A stretch of 14,406 nucleotides of DNA from the NCBI GenBank assembly GCA_001791615.1, contig MGEY01000053.1, forward strand, positions 4,873 to 19,278, in the 5' to 3' direction. Below the pieces are notes generated by a model. It worked only from the letters and a program-made list of their open reading frames with translations. It did no database searches and was not told where the DNA came from. The translations under genes and the position numbers were made by a program. Source of the DNA: Candidatus Uhrbacteria bacterium RIFOXYA2_FULL_40_9 (GTDB taxonomy: Bacteria > Patescibacteriota > Patescibacteriia > UBA9934 > GWF2-40-263). Shown one piece after another: positions 5,502 to 12,778 of this stretch; position 1 is the first letter of the stretch, and the number at the start of each line of letters is the position of its first letter.

Positions 5502-8338
5502 TGCGTTGTGAATTTTTATTTGTTATGCAGAACATGAATAGAGGACAATCTTTAGTTGAAGTGATTCTTGTGGTTGCTCTTTTTGCTGTGATCGCGGTTT
5601 CCGTGATCACGGTTTTGTTATCGTCTATACAAATGACCAAACAAGGAGTGGAGTATGTAGCCGCCGCTGGATACATAAAAGAAGGAATTGAAGCCGTGCG
5701 TTCTATCCGAGATCGAGATTGGGCAGAAGTGACCAATGGAACCCATGGGCTGACGACGACTTCTGGATATTATGAATTTTTGGGAACAGCAAATACAATC
5801 GATACCGTGTATACCCGCACTATTACCATTGAAGATGTTTATCGCATGGGAAGTTTGAATGGAGATATTGCTCCTTCTGGTGTACTTGATGCGAATACAA
5901 AAAAAGTCACCATCAATGTGACTTGGGATACGTTAGAAGATAAAACACAAAATATTGATTCTGTCTTTTATGTGATGAATTGGGGGATTCTTTCTTGGAC
6001 ACAGACGACGAGCACAGAGTTTGATGCGGGGAGAGAGAACAGCACGGATATTACAGCTTCAGGGAATGGGGAAGTGACACTTCGATCAAATACTTCAGAT
6101 TGGAGCGGACTCCTTAGTCATTATCAAATAAACTTGGATGGAAGCGGAGACCGTATTGCGATGCAATATGTTCCAGAGGAGGACATTTTGTATGTGCTTT
6201 CATTAGGAACATCAGGATATGAATTTGTGGCTTTAGATGTCAGTGATGTTTCAGAGTCGACTCCAACTGTTTTGCGTGGAATGGAAATTGCGGATGTGTC
6301 TGATGATTTTGTGGTTCATAATGGATATGCTTATATTGCAAATAATAATGATTCCGGGGAAGTAAAGGTGATCAACACCACCACCATGACACAGGTGAAT
6401 ACGATCGATCTTTCAGGCACGGAGGATGCCACGGGCGTGGCAGCCTATGGAAACAAGCTTGTCGTTGTTCGTGGGATTGCCAGTACACAGGAGTTATTCG
6501 TGTATAACATCAGTACCCCTAGTAGTATGATTACTCAACTCGGAGTCACAGAGCTTGGAGTCACAACAACAGATGTAGGTATGGATAGTGCTTATGCTTA
6601 TGTAGGTACAACACATGATACAAAAGAACTCGTGGTTGTACGATTGTCAGATTTTACACAAGTGAACACACTTGATCTGATTGGTCTAGATGATGTGACA
6701 CGTTTAATTCGATCAGGAACAAATCTTTATATCGGAAGAGTTAATGGAACTGCCTATGATGCCGCACGTGTTTCCGTTGCCAGTCCAGAAGGGGCTTTGA
6801 GTGTGGCACAAAGCATTGAGGTTGGGGCAACCGTCAATGATCTTTCTGTTGATCCACATGAAGAGTCTCTTATGCTTGCCACTACTCATGATACAAAAGA
6901 GGCGATTGTTGTGAACATTTCAACCTTTGTGGAAAGCGCTTCCTTTGACGTAACGACAACAGACGATGCTAAATCCGTTGCTGTTTATGGGGCAGAGATC
7001 TATCTTGGCATGACAACGGATGCAGCAGATCTTTCTATTCTTCGTACACAAACCACTTCTTGGAACACGGCTCAGCTTATTGGTTTTGCAGATAAACCTG
7101 GGACTCATGACGGGTCTCATATAGAAGTAGTAGAAAATTTTACATATGTAACAACAACTAACGGAGCGAATGAGTTTTTTATTTATGATACATCGACTCC
7201 ATCCACACCTGTGCTCTTAGGGAGTCTTGAAATGAGTGCAAGCGCCATGGATCTGCAAGTGGTGGGAGATTATGCTTACATAGCAACAGATAACAAAAAT
7301 ACAGAGCTTGTGGTAATTGATATTCGGACAAAAACATCCCCTGTGGTGATTGGAAGCTATGATGCCCCAGGTTCCGCAGATGGACATGGGATTCTTGTTT
7401 CAGGAAATTATGCGTATCTTGGAACAACCTCAAGCAAAAATCCAGAACTTTATATTTTGGACATTTCTATTCCTTCAACTCCCACCCTTGTTGGTTCTTA
7501 TAATTATAGTGCAGATATTAATCATTTTGCTCTTTCTGGAAATTATCTTTTTGCTGCGACTGCAAATAATTCTCAAGAGCTTGCGGTTTTCAATATTGCC
7601 ACACCTTCTGCTCCAACCTTGGTTGGGGGATATGACACACTTGGAAATGCAGATGCAGTCACAATTACCTTTTCAGGAACTTTGGTGGCTTTAGGTCATG
7701 TTTCAAGCCCGAACGAAGAACTTATTTTGTTAAATGTTACTACTCCTTCTGTTCCGATTTTTCTTTCTGGCACAGAAATAGGGGGAAATGTGAATAGCAT
7801 TTTTTTAGACGGAACTTCTATCGTTTATTTAGCAACGAATGTCACAAATCAAGAGTTTCAGAGATGGGATATTTCTACTCCCACTTCTCCTGTGCGTACA
7901 ACCACGTTTGATTTAGATGATGAAGGTATGGGCGTGTTCTATAATGGAACTTATGTCTTTCTTGCAACCAGGCATAATTCTATGGAATTACAAATACTAG
8001 GACCTTCGACTGTTTTAGAGTATGCACCTGAAGGCACTTTTACTTCGCAAGCTTTTGATAGTGGATCTTCTTCTACAACTTGGGACACGATTGAATGGAC
8101 AAAGTCTGGGATAGGAGACATTGTCTTCCGCATGCGCACAGCCAGCTCTGAAACGAATCTTGTAAGTGCAAAATGGGTAGGATTTGATGGAACCGCAAAT
8201 ACCACGTATAGCATTTCTGGTCAAAACATTGTCATAGATCCAAGTGCCACAGGAACGCAATGGGTTCAATGGAAAGCCTATTTAAGTGGAAACAGAATCA
8301 CAACTCCTATCCTTGAGGATGTTTCGATTGTGTACTAG
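5501..8338 (+). CDS. Giant modular pilin with about 14 LVIVD-like beta-propeller repeats
   Basis: A 945-residue protein whose N-terminus is a class III prepilin: RG then QSLVEV, cleavage G15/Q16, Glu at mature position 5, helix about 19-43. Residues 45-160 resemble the PilV/GspI-like globular part of other pilins (EGIEAVRSIRDRDW). About 14 repeats of 43-48 residues follow from about 228 to 836 (bases 6182-8008). Each has a core like YAYIATxxxxxELxVIDIST, matching LVIVD/propeller blades. FDxG segments flank the repeats at 174-177 (FDAG) and 852-855 (FDSG). The C-terminal ~100 residues look like a beta-sandwich ending TPILEDVSIVY. After export it would sit at the pilus tip with the propellers outermost, a likely adhesin, in the manner of modular pilins elsewhere. 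The start may be the ATG at 5501 (TAATG overlap), 5525 or 5534, giving leaders of 15, 7 or 4 residues. Ligand unknown. Confidence 0.88.
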   Translation: MRCEFLFVMQNMNRGQSLVEVILVVALFAVIAVSVITVLLSSIQMTKQGVEYVAAAGYIKEGIEAVRSIRDRDWAEVTNGTHGLTTTSGYYEFLGTANTIDTVYTRTITIEDVYRMGSLNGDIAPSGVLDANTKKVTINVTWDTLEDKTQNIDSVFYVMNWGILSWTQTTSTEFDAGRENSTDITASGNGEVTLRSNTSDWSGLLSHYQINLDGSGDRIAMQYVPEEDILYVLSLGTSGYEFVALDVSDVSESTPTVLRGMEIADVSDDFVVHNGYAYIANNNDSGEVKVINTTTMTQVNTIDLSGTEDATGVAAYGNKLVVVRGIASTQELFVYNISTPSSMITQLGVTELGVTTTDVGMDSAYAYVGTTHDTKELVVVRLSDFTQVNTLDLIGLDDVTRLIRSGTNLYIGRVNGTAYDAARVSVASPEGALSVAQSIEVGATVNDLSVDPHEESLMLATTHDTKEAIVVNISTFVESASFDVTTTDDAKSVAVYGAEIYLGMTTDAADLSILRTQTTSWNTAQLIGFADKPGTHDGSHIEVVENFTYVTTTNGANEFFIYDTSTPSTPVLLGSLEMSASAMDLQVVGDYAYIATDNKNTELVVIDIRTKTSPVVIGSYDAPGSADGHGILVSGNYAYLGTTSSKNPELYILDISIPSTPTLVGSYNYSADINHFALSGNYLFAATANNSQELAVFNIATPSAPTLVGGYDTLGNADAVTITFSGTLVALGHVSSPNEELILLNVTTPSVPIFLSGTEIGGNVNSIFLDGTSIVYLATNVTNQEFQRWDISTPTSPVRTTTFDLDDEGMGVFYNGTYVFLATRHNSMELQILGPSTVLEYAPEGTFTSQAFDSGSSSTTWDTIEWTKSGIGDIVFRMRTASSETNLVSAKWVGFDGTANTTYSISGQNIVIDPSATGTQWVQWKAYLSGNRITTPILEDVSIVY
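6182..8008 (+). repeat. Fourteen degenerate ~45-residue propeller blades inside the modular pilin
   Basis: Blade cores begin at about residues 228, 275, 317, 363, 407, 455, 498, 546, 590, 636, 681, 726, 772 and 817, a spacing of 43-48. Blades 8-11 are closest to the LVIVD consensus (for example YAYLGTTSS and LYILDISIPSTP). Blades 5 and 7 are the most diverged. Fourteen equals two times seven, the commonest blade number for this fold. The repeats are diverged at DNA level, so this is an old protein repeat and not a recent tandem duplication. Confidence 0.75.
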
Positions 8339-8373
8339 TGACTTTAGGTCGTAGATGATTTATAAGATTTATT

Positions 8374-8901
8374 ATGGAGAATAAGTTTACAAAACGCGGT
8401 TTCACTCTTGTTGAACTTCTTATTTACATTGCGGTTGTTGCGATTATCTTTCTCGCTATGGTGTCGTTTATTTTGACCATGAGTGAATCAAAAGCAAAAA
8501 GAACTGTGATGTCAGAAGTTGCTTCAAGTGCACGAATTATTCAAGAAAGACTGATGGATGCCGGACGTCATGCACAAACGATCAATGTGGGTGCTTCAAC
8601 CTTTGATGTGGATCCAGGAGTTTTGAGTTTGGATATGGTAAATGTTTTTGAGGATCCAATGGTTTTTTCTTTAACAGGAGATAATGGACAATTTCAAGTG
8701 AGCACAGCAGGCGGGGAAGCCATTCCGCTTACAAACACAACAGTTGCTATCACTCATCTTCTTTTTTCTAACCTGACAAGTGCAGAAGACACAGGTATAA
8801 TACAAGTACAATTTACTGTTCAAGCTGTAAATAGTTCAGGAAGTCCTTTATTCGATTATGAAGAATCTTTTCAAACAACTCTTCGCATTCCTTTGGATTA
8901 A
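8374..8901 (+). CDS. PilW/GspJ-like minor pilin
   Basis: A 175-residue prepilin with leader MENKFTKRG and mature start FTLVELLIYIAVV, cut between G9 and F10, with Glu at mature position 5 and a helix to about residue 34. The position after the large pilin and before a PilX-like gene fits the usual minor pilin order (H-I/V-J/W-K/X), and the segment ASSARIIQERLMDAGR after the helix is typical of GspJ/PilW members. The C-terminal part is beta-rich and poorly conserved. It starts 35 bases after the previous stop and its last 44 bases overlap the next gene. The ATG is preceded by TTTATT, not by a Shine-Dalgarno. Prepilin status is certain; the PilW-like label is by position and general pattern. 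Confidence 0.85.
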   Translation: MENKFTKRGFTLVELLIYIAVVAIIFLAMVSFILTMSESKAKRTVMSEVASSARIIQERLMDAGRHAQTINVGASTFDVDPGVLSLDMVNVFEDPMVFSLTGDNGQFQVSTAGGEAIPLTNTTVAITHLLFSNLTSAEDTGIIQVQFTVQAVNSSGSPLFDYEESFQTTLRIPLD

Positions 8902-9277
8902 GAACCAACAAGGGGCGGTCGCGCTTCTTGTTTTACTTATTCTTTCCGCTCTTGCAATGGTCATTATGAGTGGAGTTGTTTTTATGGGAATGGGAGATTT
9001 AGAGTTAGGATTTTCACAACAATCTGGAGGTGATGTTGTTCTCTCTGCTGAAAGCTGTGTAGAAGAAGCATTGATACGTTTATCTCGGAATGCTTCGTAC
9101 TCAGGAGGTTCTCTAACCGTTGGTCAATCAACCTGCACAATAAGCGTTACTGGAACACCTTGTGGAACTTGTACGGTTACTGCTGAGGCAACGGCAAATC
9201 GTTATACACGAAAGATTCAAGCAGGGGTGATTGTGGCAGGTTCTGCCGTTGATCTCACTAGCTGGGAAGAAATTTAA
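8858..9277 (+). CDS. PilX/GspK-like minor pilin component
   Basis: A 139-residue protein with an N-terminus of the PilX type: NQQG followed by AVALLVLLILSALAMVI, with a likely cleavage after G19 and no Glu at mature position 5, as is usual for GspK/PilX. The helix covers about 20-45. Then comes SAESCVEEALIRL (63-75), a pattern common in PilX-like proteins, and Cys at 67, 93, 102 and 105 that could pair. The first ATG lies 44 bases inside the upstream gene and gives an 18-residue leader. No closer ATG, GTG or TTG exists in frame before the hydrophobic segment, so this start is preferred; an ATT codon at 8897 is a less likely alternative. In GspK-containing systems this component sits at the fibre tip. 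Confidence 0.75.
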   Translation: MKNLFKQLFAFLWIKNQQGAVALLVLLILSALAMVIMSGVVFMGMGDLELGFSQQSGGDVVLSAESCVEEALIRLSRNASYSGGSLTVGQSTCTISVTGTPCGTCTVTAEATANRYTRKIQAGVIVAGSAVDLTSWEEI

Positions 9278-9286
9278 TCATTATTT

Positions 9287-10273
9287 ATGTTTATACCTTC
9301 AGTATTTTCTGGAATCGGCATTGATGTTTCTAATCATCATATTCGACTCGCATAAGTCTCCATTCTAGGAAGAGTGAAACATCTTCAGGAAATGATTTTG
9401 CCAGAAGGATTGGTGGAAGATGACAAAGTGGTGAAAGCAAAAGAGCTTCATCAGTTTGTAGAAAAAGAATTGAAGAAAAAAGATTTTTTTCAACAAATCT
9501 ATCCAACGACCTTGTTAATTCCAGAGTCGCGTGTCTTTTCTTCAAGTTTTCTTTTGCCAAAGTATTTGAAGGCAGAAGCATTGAAGTTAGAAGCCATTGG
9601 GAACGCACAACAAGAAATACCCATTCCTTTTGAAAAGGCCAACATCGTTGTCTCTCAAGGAGCAAGAGGAAAAGAAGGGGTACGAACTACTGTGTACGCA
9701 ACAGAGAAAGAAATCATTCAAGAACTATTAAATTCTTTTACATTTGAACAATTTCATCTCGTTGCACTCGAAGCAAACAGCAAGGCTTTATTTCGTCTTT
9801 ATTTGCGTTATGCAATAAAAGAACATCGCGTGAAAAAAGCAGAAACATTAATTGGGATTGTGGATGTGGGTCATAGCTGGACCACGATTTCTCTGTATAC
9901 ACCTGAAGGTTCTTCTGTCTTTTCTCGCACGATTGTTTTCCATGCATCCTCAGATACAGAAAAAACATTCGTATTATCTAAAAAGACTGTGGATCTTTTC
10001 ATCGAAACAATTACAGAAATCGTGTTATACTTTAAGGCACAAGAAGTACAAATCCCTTTGATTGTTCTTGGGGGTGTAGAAGCTGCGGAAAAAGAAATGC
10101 TTCATGCATGCAACGAAAAGAGCAGAGATTTTGTGATAAAACCCATCAGTCAGTTAGTCAAGATTCCTGGGGTGAATACGCAAGAAGTTCATGTGTTTGG
10201 AGCAGCAATTGGAGCAGCACTCCGGTCCACACATCGTAGGAAATATTCTTATCAACATAATTTTATTTACTAA
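9287..10273 (+). pseudogene. pilM: PilM-like actin-fold pilus assembly protein with an in-frame stop
   Basis: PilM is a cytoplasmic actin-like ATP-binding protein that docks to the pilus assembly complex. From the ATG at 9287 the frame gives MFIPSVFSGIGIDVSNHHIR, which matches the first nucleotide-binding loop of the family (GIDxS...IR/K). It then meets TAA at 9353-9355. The same frame continues without another stop to 10273 and carries LPEG (codons 38-41), DVGHSWTTIS (about 193-202, second phosphate loop), VLGG (260-263) and FGAAIGAALR (304-313). The reading frame is unchanged, so the lesion is a nonsense codon (for example GAA or CAA to TAA) or a base-call error. It lies 9 bases after the PilX-like gene and 9 before the pilin. 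No pilN or pilO follows, which is unusual for PilM. Identification rests on motifs and context. Confidence 0.75.
9374..10273 (+). CDS. pilM: PilM-like protein, uninterrupted 3' portion
   Basis: This is the longest translatable part after the in-frame stop at 9353: 299 residues from a GTG codon. AGGA stands 4 bases before the GTG, too close for a good ribosome binding site. A product starting here would lack the first beta-strand and the phosphate-binding loop around GIDVS, so it should not bind ATP normally. It may still be made by internal initiation. The remainder of the actin fold is intact. Confidence 0.6.
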   Translation: MKHLQEMILPEGLVEDDKVVKAKELHQFVEKELKKKDFFQQIYPTTLLIPESRVFSSSFLLPKYLKAEALKLEAIGNAQQEIPIPFEKANIVVSQGARGKEGVRTTVYATEKEIIQELLNSFTFEQFHLVALEANSKALFRLYLRYAIKEHRVKKAETLIGIVDVGHSWTTISLYTPEGSSVFSRTIVFHASSDTEKTFVLSKKTVDLFIETITEIVLYFKAQEVQIPLIVLGGVEAAEKEMLHACNEKSRDFVIKPISQLVKIPGVNTQEVHVFGAAIGAALRSTHRRKYSYQHNFIY

Positions 10274-10282
10274 TGTCTTTTT

Positions 10283-10777
10283 ATGAAGAACCAAAAAGGA
10301 TTTACCCTGGTCGAGCTCTTGGTCGTCATTGCAATCGTGGCAATTTTAGCCGTGGTGGTCTTTGTCGCCCTCGACCCCGCAACACGTTTCCAAGATGCAC
10401 GAGATACGGTGCGCGCGAGTGATGTTGTTGAGGTGATGTCTGCTGCCAAAATTGATCAAGTCGATAATGGAGGTAGTTACCTTGCCGCTATTGATGCATT
10501 AACTGACGGAAGCGTTTACATGATCGGAACAGCAGTGGCTGGATGTGATGATCAAAACGCTTATTGCGATACAGCAGTGACAGCAGATGTGAGTTGTGTC
10601 GATTTGACAGGACTTGTAACCGGAGGATATTTGGGAGAAGTTCCAATCAGTGCAAACGGAAGTGGTACTTGGACTGCTGGAGTTACAGGATACACACTGA
10701 CAAAGAGTGCTACTGGGACATTGACGATTCGCGCTTGTGAATCAGAAAATACAGATGAGATTACCGTGACTCGATAA
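10283..10777 (+). CDS. pilA: Type IV pilin (probable major pilin 1)
   Basis: A 164-residue prepilin with short leader MKNQKG and mature start FTLVELLVVIAIVAIL, cut between G6 and F7, with Glu at mature position 5 and one helix to about residue 30. The compact globular domain has four Cys (88, 95, 105, 152), so two disulfides are possible, and ends CESENTDEITVTR. The short leader, moderate size and lack of extra modules suggest a structural fibre subunit. A paralog with the same Cys spacing follows at 10875-11372. The gene is last in the operon and is followed at once by a strong terminator. The 5' part is richer in C/G-ending codons than its neighbours, which could reflect high expression. 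No separate promoter was convincing. Confidence 0.9.
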   Translation: MKNQKGFTLVELLVVIAIVAILAVVVFVALDPATRFQDARDTVRASDVVEVMSAAKIDQVDNGGSYLAAIDALTDGSVYMIGTAVAGCDDQNAYCDTAVTADVSCVDLTGLVTGGYLGEVPISANGSGTWTAGVTGYTLTKSATGTLTIRACESENTDEITVTR

Positions 10778-10784
10778 AGAAGAA

Positions 10785-10813
10785 AAAACACAGACAGCGG
10801 TTGTCTGTGTTTT
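10785..10813 (+). terminator. Strong rho-independent terminator after pilin 1
   Basis: AAAACACAGACA (10785-10796) pairs perfectly over 12 bases with TGTCTGTGTTTT (10802-10813) across a 5-base loop, followed by GTTTT. It starts 8 bases after the pilin stop and closes the operon that begins at pilB. Confidence 0.9.
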
Positions 10814-10825
10814 GTTTTAGGCTCA

Positions 10826-10834
10826 TGATATACT
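10826..10834 (+). promoter_or_regulatory. Extended -10 promoter of pilin 2
   Basis: TGATATACT is an extended -10 (TGn plus TATACT). A -35 match is not evident; that region overlaps the preceding terminator. The predicted start of transcription is about 10841, leaving a leader of about 34 bases before the ATG at 10875 and placing the ATG at 10839 at or before the transcript start. The same CTCATGnTATACT sequence precedes pilB at 1238-1250. Confidence 0.6.
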
Positions 10835-10874
10835 AGAGATGTTAGAGAGAGAACTAATCATTACTTGTGTTCTT

Positions 10875-11372
10875 ATGAAACAATATAAAAAAGGGTTTAC
10901 ACTTATTGAGCTTTTGGTGGTCATTGCCATCATTGCGATCCTTGCGATTATTGTTCTTGTTGCCTTGAATCCTGGACAACGTTTTGCTGATTCAAGAGAT
11001 GCTGTACGTGCGGCAGATGCTGTTGAACTTCTTTCTGCGATTAAATTAGATCAAGTCGATAATGGGGGAGATTATCTTCCTGAAATTGCCCAATTAGCTT
11101 CTGGTGGCGTGTATATGATTGCAGCAACAAATACAGGATGTGATGATTATAATCAGTGGTGTGAAACCAATGTCGAAGGGGAGACTAATTGCATCAATTT
11201 GAGTGATTTAATTACGGAAGGATATATTGCTGAAATTCCTGTAAGTCCTGAAGGAGAGTTTTTATGGAATACCCTTTATACAGGTTATACCATTGAGCGT
11301 GATGCTCAGGATGTCGTTCATATTCGTTCATGTGAATCAGAAAATACCACAGAGATTGAAGCTGCACGATAA
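10875..11372 (+). CDS. pilA: Type IV pilin (probable major pilin 2)
   Basis: A 165-residue prepilin, paralogous to the pilin just upstream. Leader MKQYKKG, cut between G7 and F8, then FTLIELLVVIAIIAIL. An ATG at 10839 is in frame but would give a 19-residue leader and falls at the predicted transcription start, so 10875 is preferred. Cys 89, 96, 106 and 153 have the same spacing as in pilin 1 (7, 10 and 47 residues). Shared blocks are LDQVDNGG/IDQVDNGG, GCDD, and CESENT near the end. The globular core has diverged more than the helix, so the duplication is not recent. It has its own promoter and terminator, so the two pilins can be expressed independently. Confidence 0.9.
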   Translation: MKQYKKGFTLIELLVVIAIIAILAIIVLVALNPGQRFADSRDAVRAADAVELLSAIKLDQVDNGGDYLPEIAQLASGGVYMIAATNTGCDDYNQWCETNVEGETNCINLSDLITEGYIAEIPVSPEGEFLWNTLYTGYTIERDAQDVVHIRSCESENTTEIEAAR

Positions 11373-11385
11373 AGAATTCAAAAAG

Positions 11386-11410
11386 AAAGCACGGATTTAT
11401 TCCGTGTTTT
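11386..11410 (+). terminator. Rho-independent terminator after pilin 2
   Basis: AAAGCACGGA (11386-11395) pairs with TCCGTGTTTT (11401-11410), with one G-U pair, across the loop TTTAT. The right arm continues into a T run to 11412. It lies 14 bases after the stop codon. Confidence 0.8.
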
Positions 11411-11436
11411 TTCTATTCTAAAAGAGTGAGATACGA

Positions 11437-11442
11437 TATAAT
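11437..11442 (+). promoter_or_regulatory. Promoter -10 of the pilB2 operon
   Basis: TATAAT, a perfect -10 consensus, stands 22 bases before the pilB2 ATG and after the pilin 2 terminator. The -35 region is weak. The predicted leader is about 16 bases and holds no Shine-Dalgarno. Confidence 0.55.
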
Positions 11443-11464
11443 GAAATCAACCTAGCCAATTTTT

Positions 11465-12778
11465 ATGCCAACATTCATGCGAAAAAAATCATCAGAGAGT
11501 TTGAAAAAAGAAACAGCAAAGCCTGTGCGAAAAAAATTAGTTTATCCAAACAAGAAAGAAGTAGAAGATTTGATAAAACAAGCAGAACAAGGAATTTCAA
11601 AAACAGCTTCTACAGATTTGTTTCAAGCCATCATGATGTATGCACATGCCGCACGTTCTTCTGATGTGCATCTTGAACCAGGAGAAAAAACAGCTGTGGC
11701 ACGACTGCGGATTGATGGTATTCTTCGAGATGAGTTTTTTATTCCAAACCAAGTTCATCATCAGCTCATTTCTCTTCTTAAGATTTTGACGCATATGCGC
11801 ACAGACGAACATCGTGCGCCACAAGATGGTCGTTATCGCTTCCAAGTTCCCAATGGAGATGTGGATGTCCGTGTTTCTGTTATGGCGGTTTCTGATGGAG
11901 AAAAGTCCGTGTTGCGTTTACTTTCAAGCGAATCACATAAGTTGACACTGGAAGATTTAGGATTTGGGAAAACCGATTACGAGCGTGTTTCCCGAGCGAT
12001 TTTGAAGCCTTGGGGCATGATTCTTTCTACGGGTCCAACAGGAAGTGGAAAAACTACTACCATTTATGCGATTTTAGAAATGTTAAACAAGCGAACCGTA
12101 AATATTTCAACGATTGAAGATCCTGTTGAGTTTTATATTTCAGGTGTGAATCAAAGTCAGGTAGATCATGCAGCAAAAGTAACTTTTGCCAACGGACTTC
12201 GCACTCTTTTACGACAAGATCCAGATATTATTATGGTGGGAGAAATTCGTGATGAAGAAACAGCAAAGATTGCCGTGAATGCCGCTCTGACCGGACATAA
12301 AATGCTTTCTACTCTTCACACCAATAATGCAGCCACAACAATTCCTCGTCTTTTGGACATGAACGTGGAACCATTTCTTGTTTCCTCCACTCTTATTCTT
12401 TCTATTGCTCAACGACTGATGCGTCGCGTCTGTCCAGAATGTGTGGGAGAAAAAACACTTACAAGAGATGAGGCAAAACAAATTTTAGAGGAAGGTGCCA
12501 TTGAGGAGTTGTTTCAGAAAAAAAATAGCATTACTCTCGCGCAAGCAAAAGGATGTAATGCGTGTAATGACACAGGTTACAAAGGACGCATTGGGATTTT
12601 TGAAGTCTTAGAAGTTTCTGAAGAAATTCAAAAAATGATCATTCGTCGGGCAACGAGTTCTGAAATTGAAAAACAGGCAATTAATGAAGGAATGACAACG
12701 CTGATGCGCGATGGTGCACAAAAAGTTCTTGGAAAAGAAACAACCTTGGAAGAATTGATTCGTGTAATGTATGAGTAA
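11465..12778 (+). CDS. pilB: Second PilB-type pilus assembly ATPase, without MshEN domain
   Basis: An intact 437-residue GspE/PilB family ATPase. Visible motifs: SSDVHLEPG (65-73), RIDG (82-85), TDEHRAPQDG (113-122), Walker A GPTGSGKT (190-197), Asp box STIEDPVEF (215-223), Walker B DPDIIMVGEIRD (252-263), His box TGHKMLSTLHT (277-287), and two CxxC pairs (323/326 and 364/367) for zinc. The first ~50 residues are basic and low-complexity, where PilB at 1260 has an MshEN domain of about 135 residues. This ATPase therefore lacks that regulatory N-terminus. The zinc pairs and the partner pilC2 point to assembly rather than retraction. Its stop overlaps pilC2 by 8 bases. It could supply ATPase function if the first pilB is truly broken. 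Confidence 0.93.
   Translation: MPTFMRKKSSESLKKETAKPVRKKLVYPNKKEVEDLIKQAEQGISKTASTDLFQAIMMYAHAARSSDVHLEPGEKTAVARLRIDGILRDEFFIPNQVHHQLISLLKILTHMRTDEHRAPQDGRYRFQVPNGDVDVRVSVMAVSDGEKSVLRLLSSESHKLTLEDLGFGKTDYERVSRAILKPWGMILSTGPTGSGKTTTIYAILEMLNKRTVNISTIEDPVEFYISGVNQSQVDHAAKVTFANGLRTLLRQDPDIIMVGEIRDEETAKIAVNAALTGHKMLSTLHTNNAATTIPRLLDMNVEPFLVSSTLILSIAQRLMRRVCPECVGEKTLTRDEAKQILEEGAIEELFQKKNSITLAQAKGCNACNDTGYKGRIGIFEVLEVSEEIQKMIIRRATSSEIEKQAINEGMTTLMRDGAQKVLGKETTLEELIRVMYE

Noticed and set aside
5601..5612. Perfect 12-base palindrome CCGTGATCACGG as a possible operator
   Set aside because: It lies in the coding sequence for the pilin helix and comes from repeated Val/Ile/Thr codons; there is no promoter nearby and no second copy was noticed.
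7350..7694. A 114-codon open frame inside the modular pilin gene
   Set aside because: It is in another frame of the propeller repeats, is rich in hydrophobic low-complexity sequence produced by the repeated codons, and has no recognisable domain or start signal.
9353..9355. Alternative genetic code or stop recoding to explain the stop in pilM
   Set aside because: The known Patescibacteria variant reassigns TGA, not TAA. TGA ends the kinase gene here, and most other genes end in TAA at sensible family ends.
10839..10874. ATG at 10839 as the start of pilin 2
   Set aside because: It would give a 19-residue leader, lies at or before the predicted transcription start, and a much better pilin start is at 10875.
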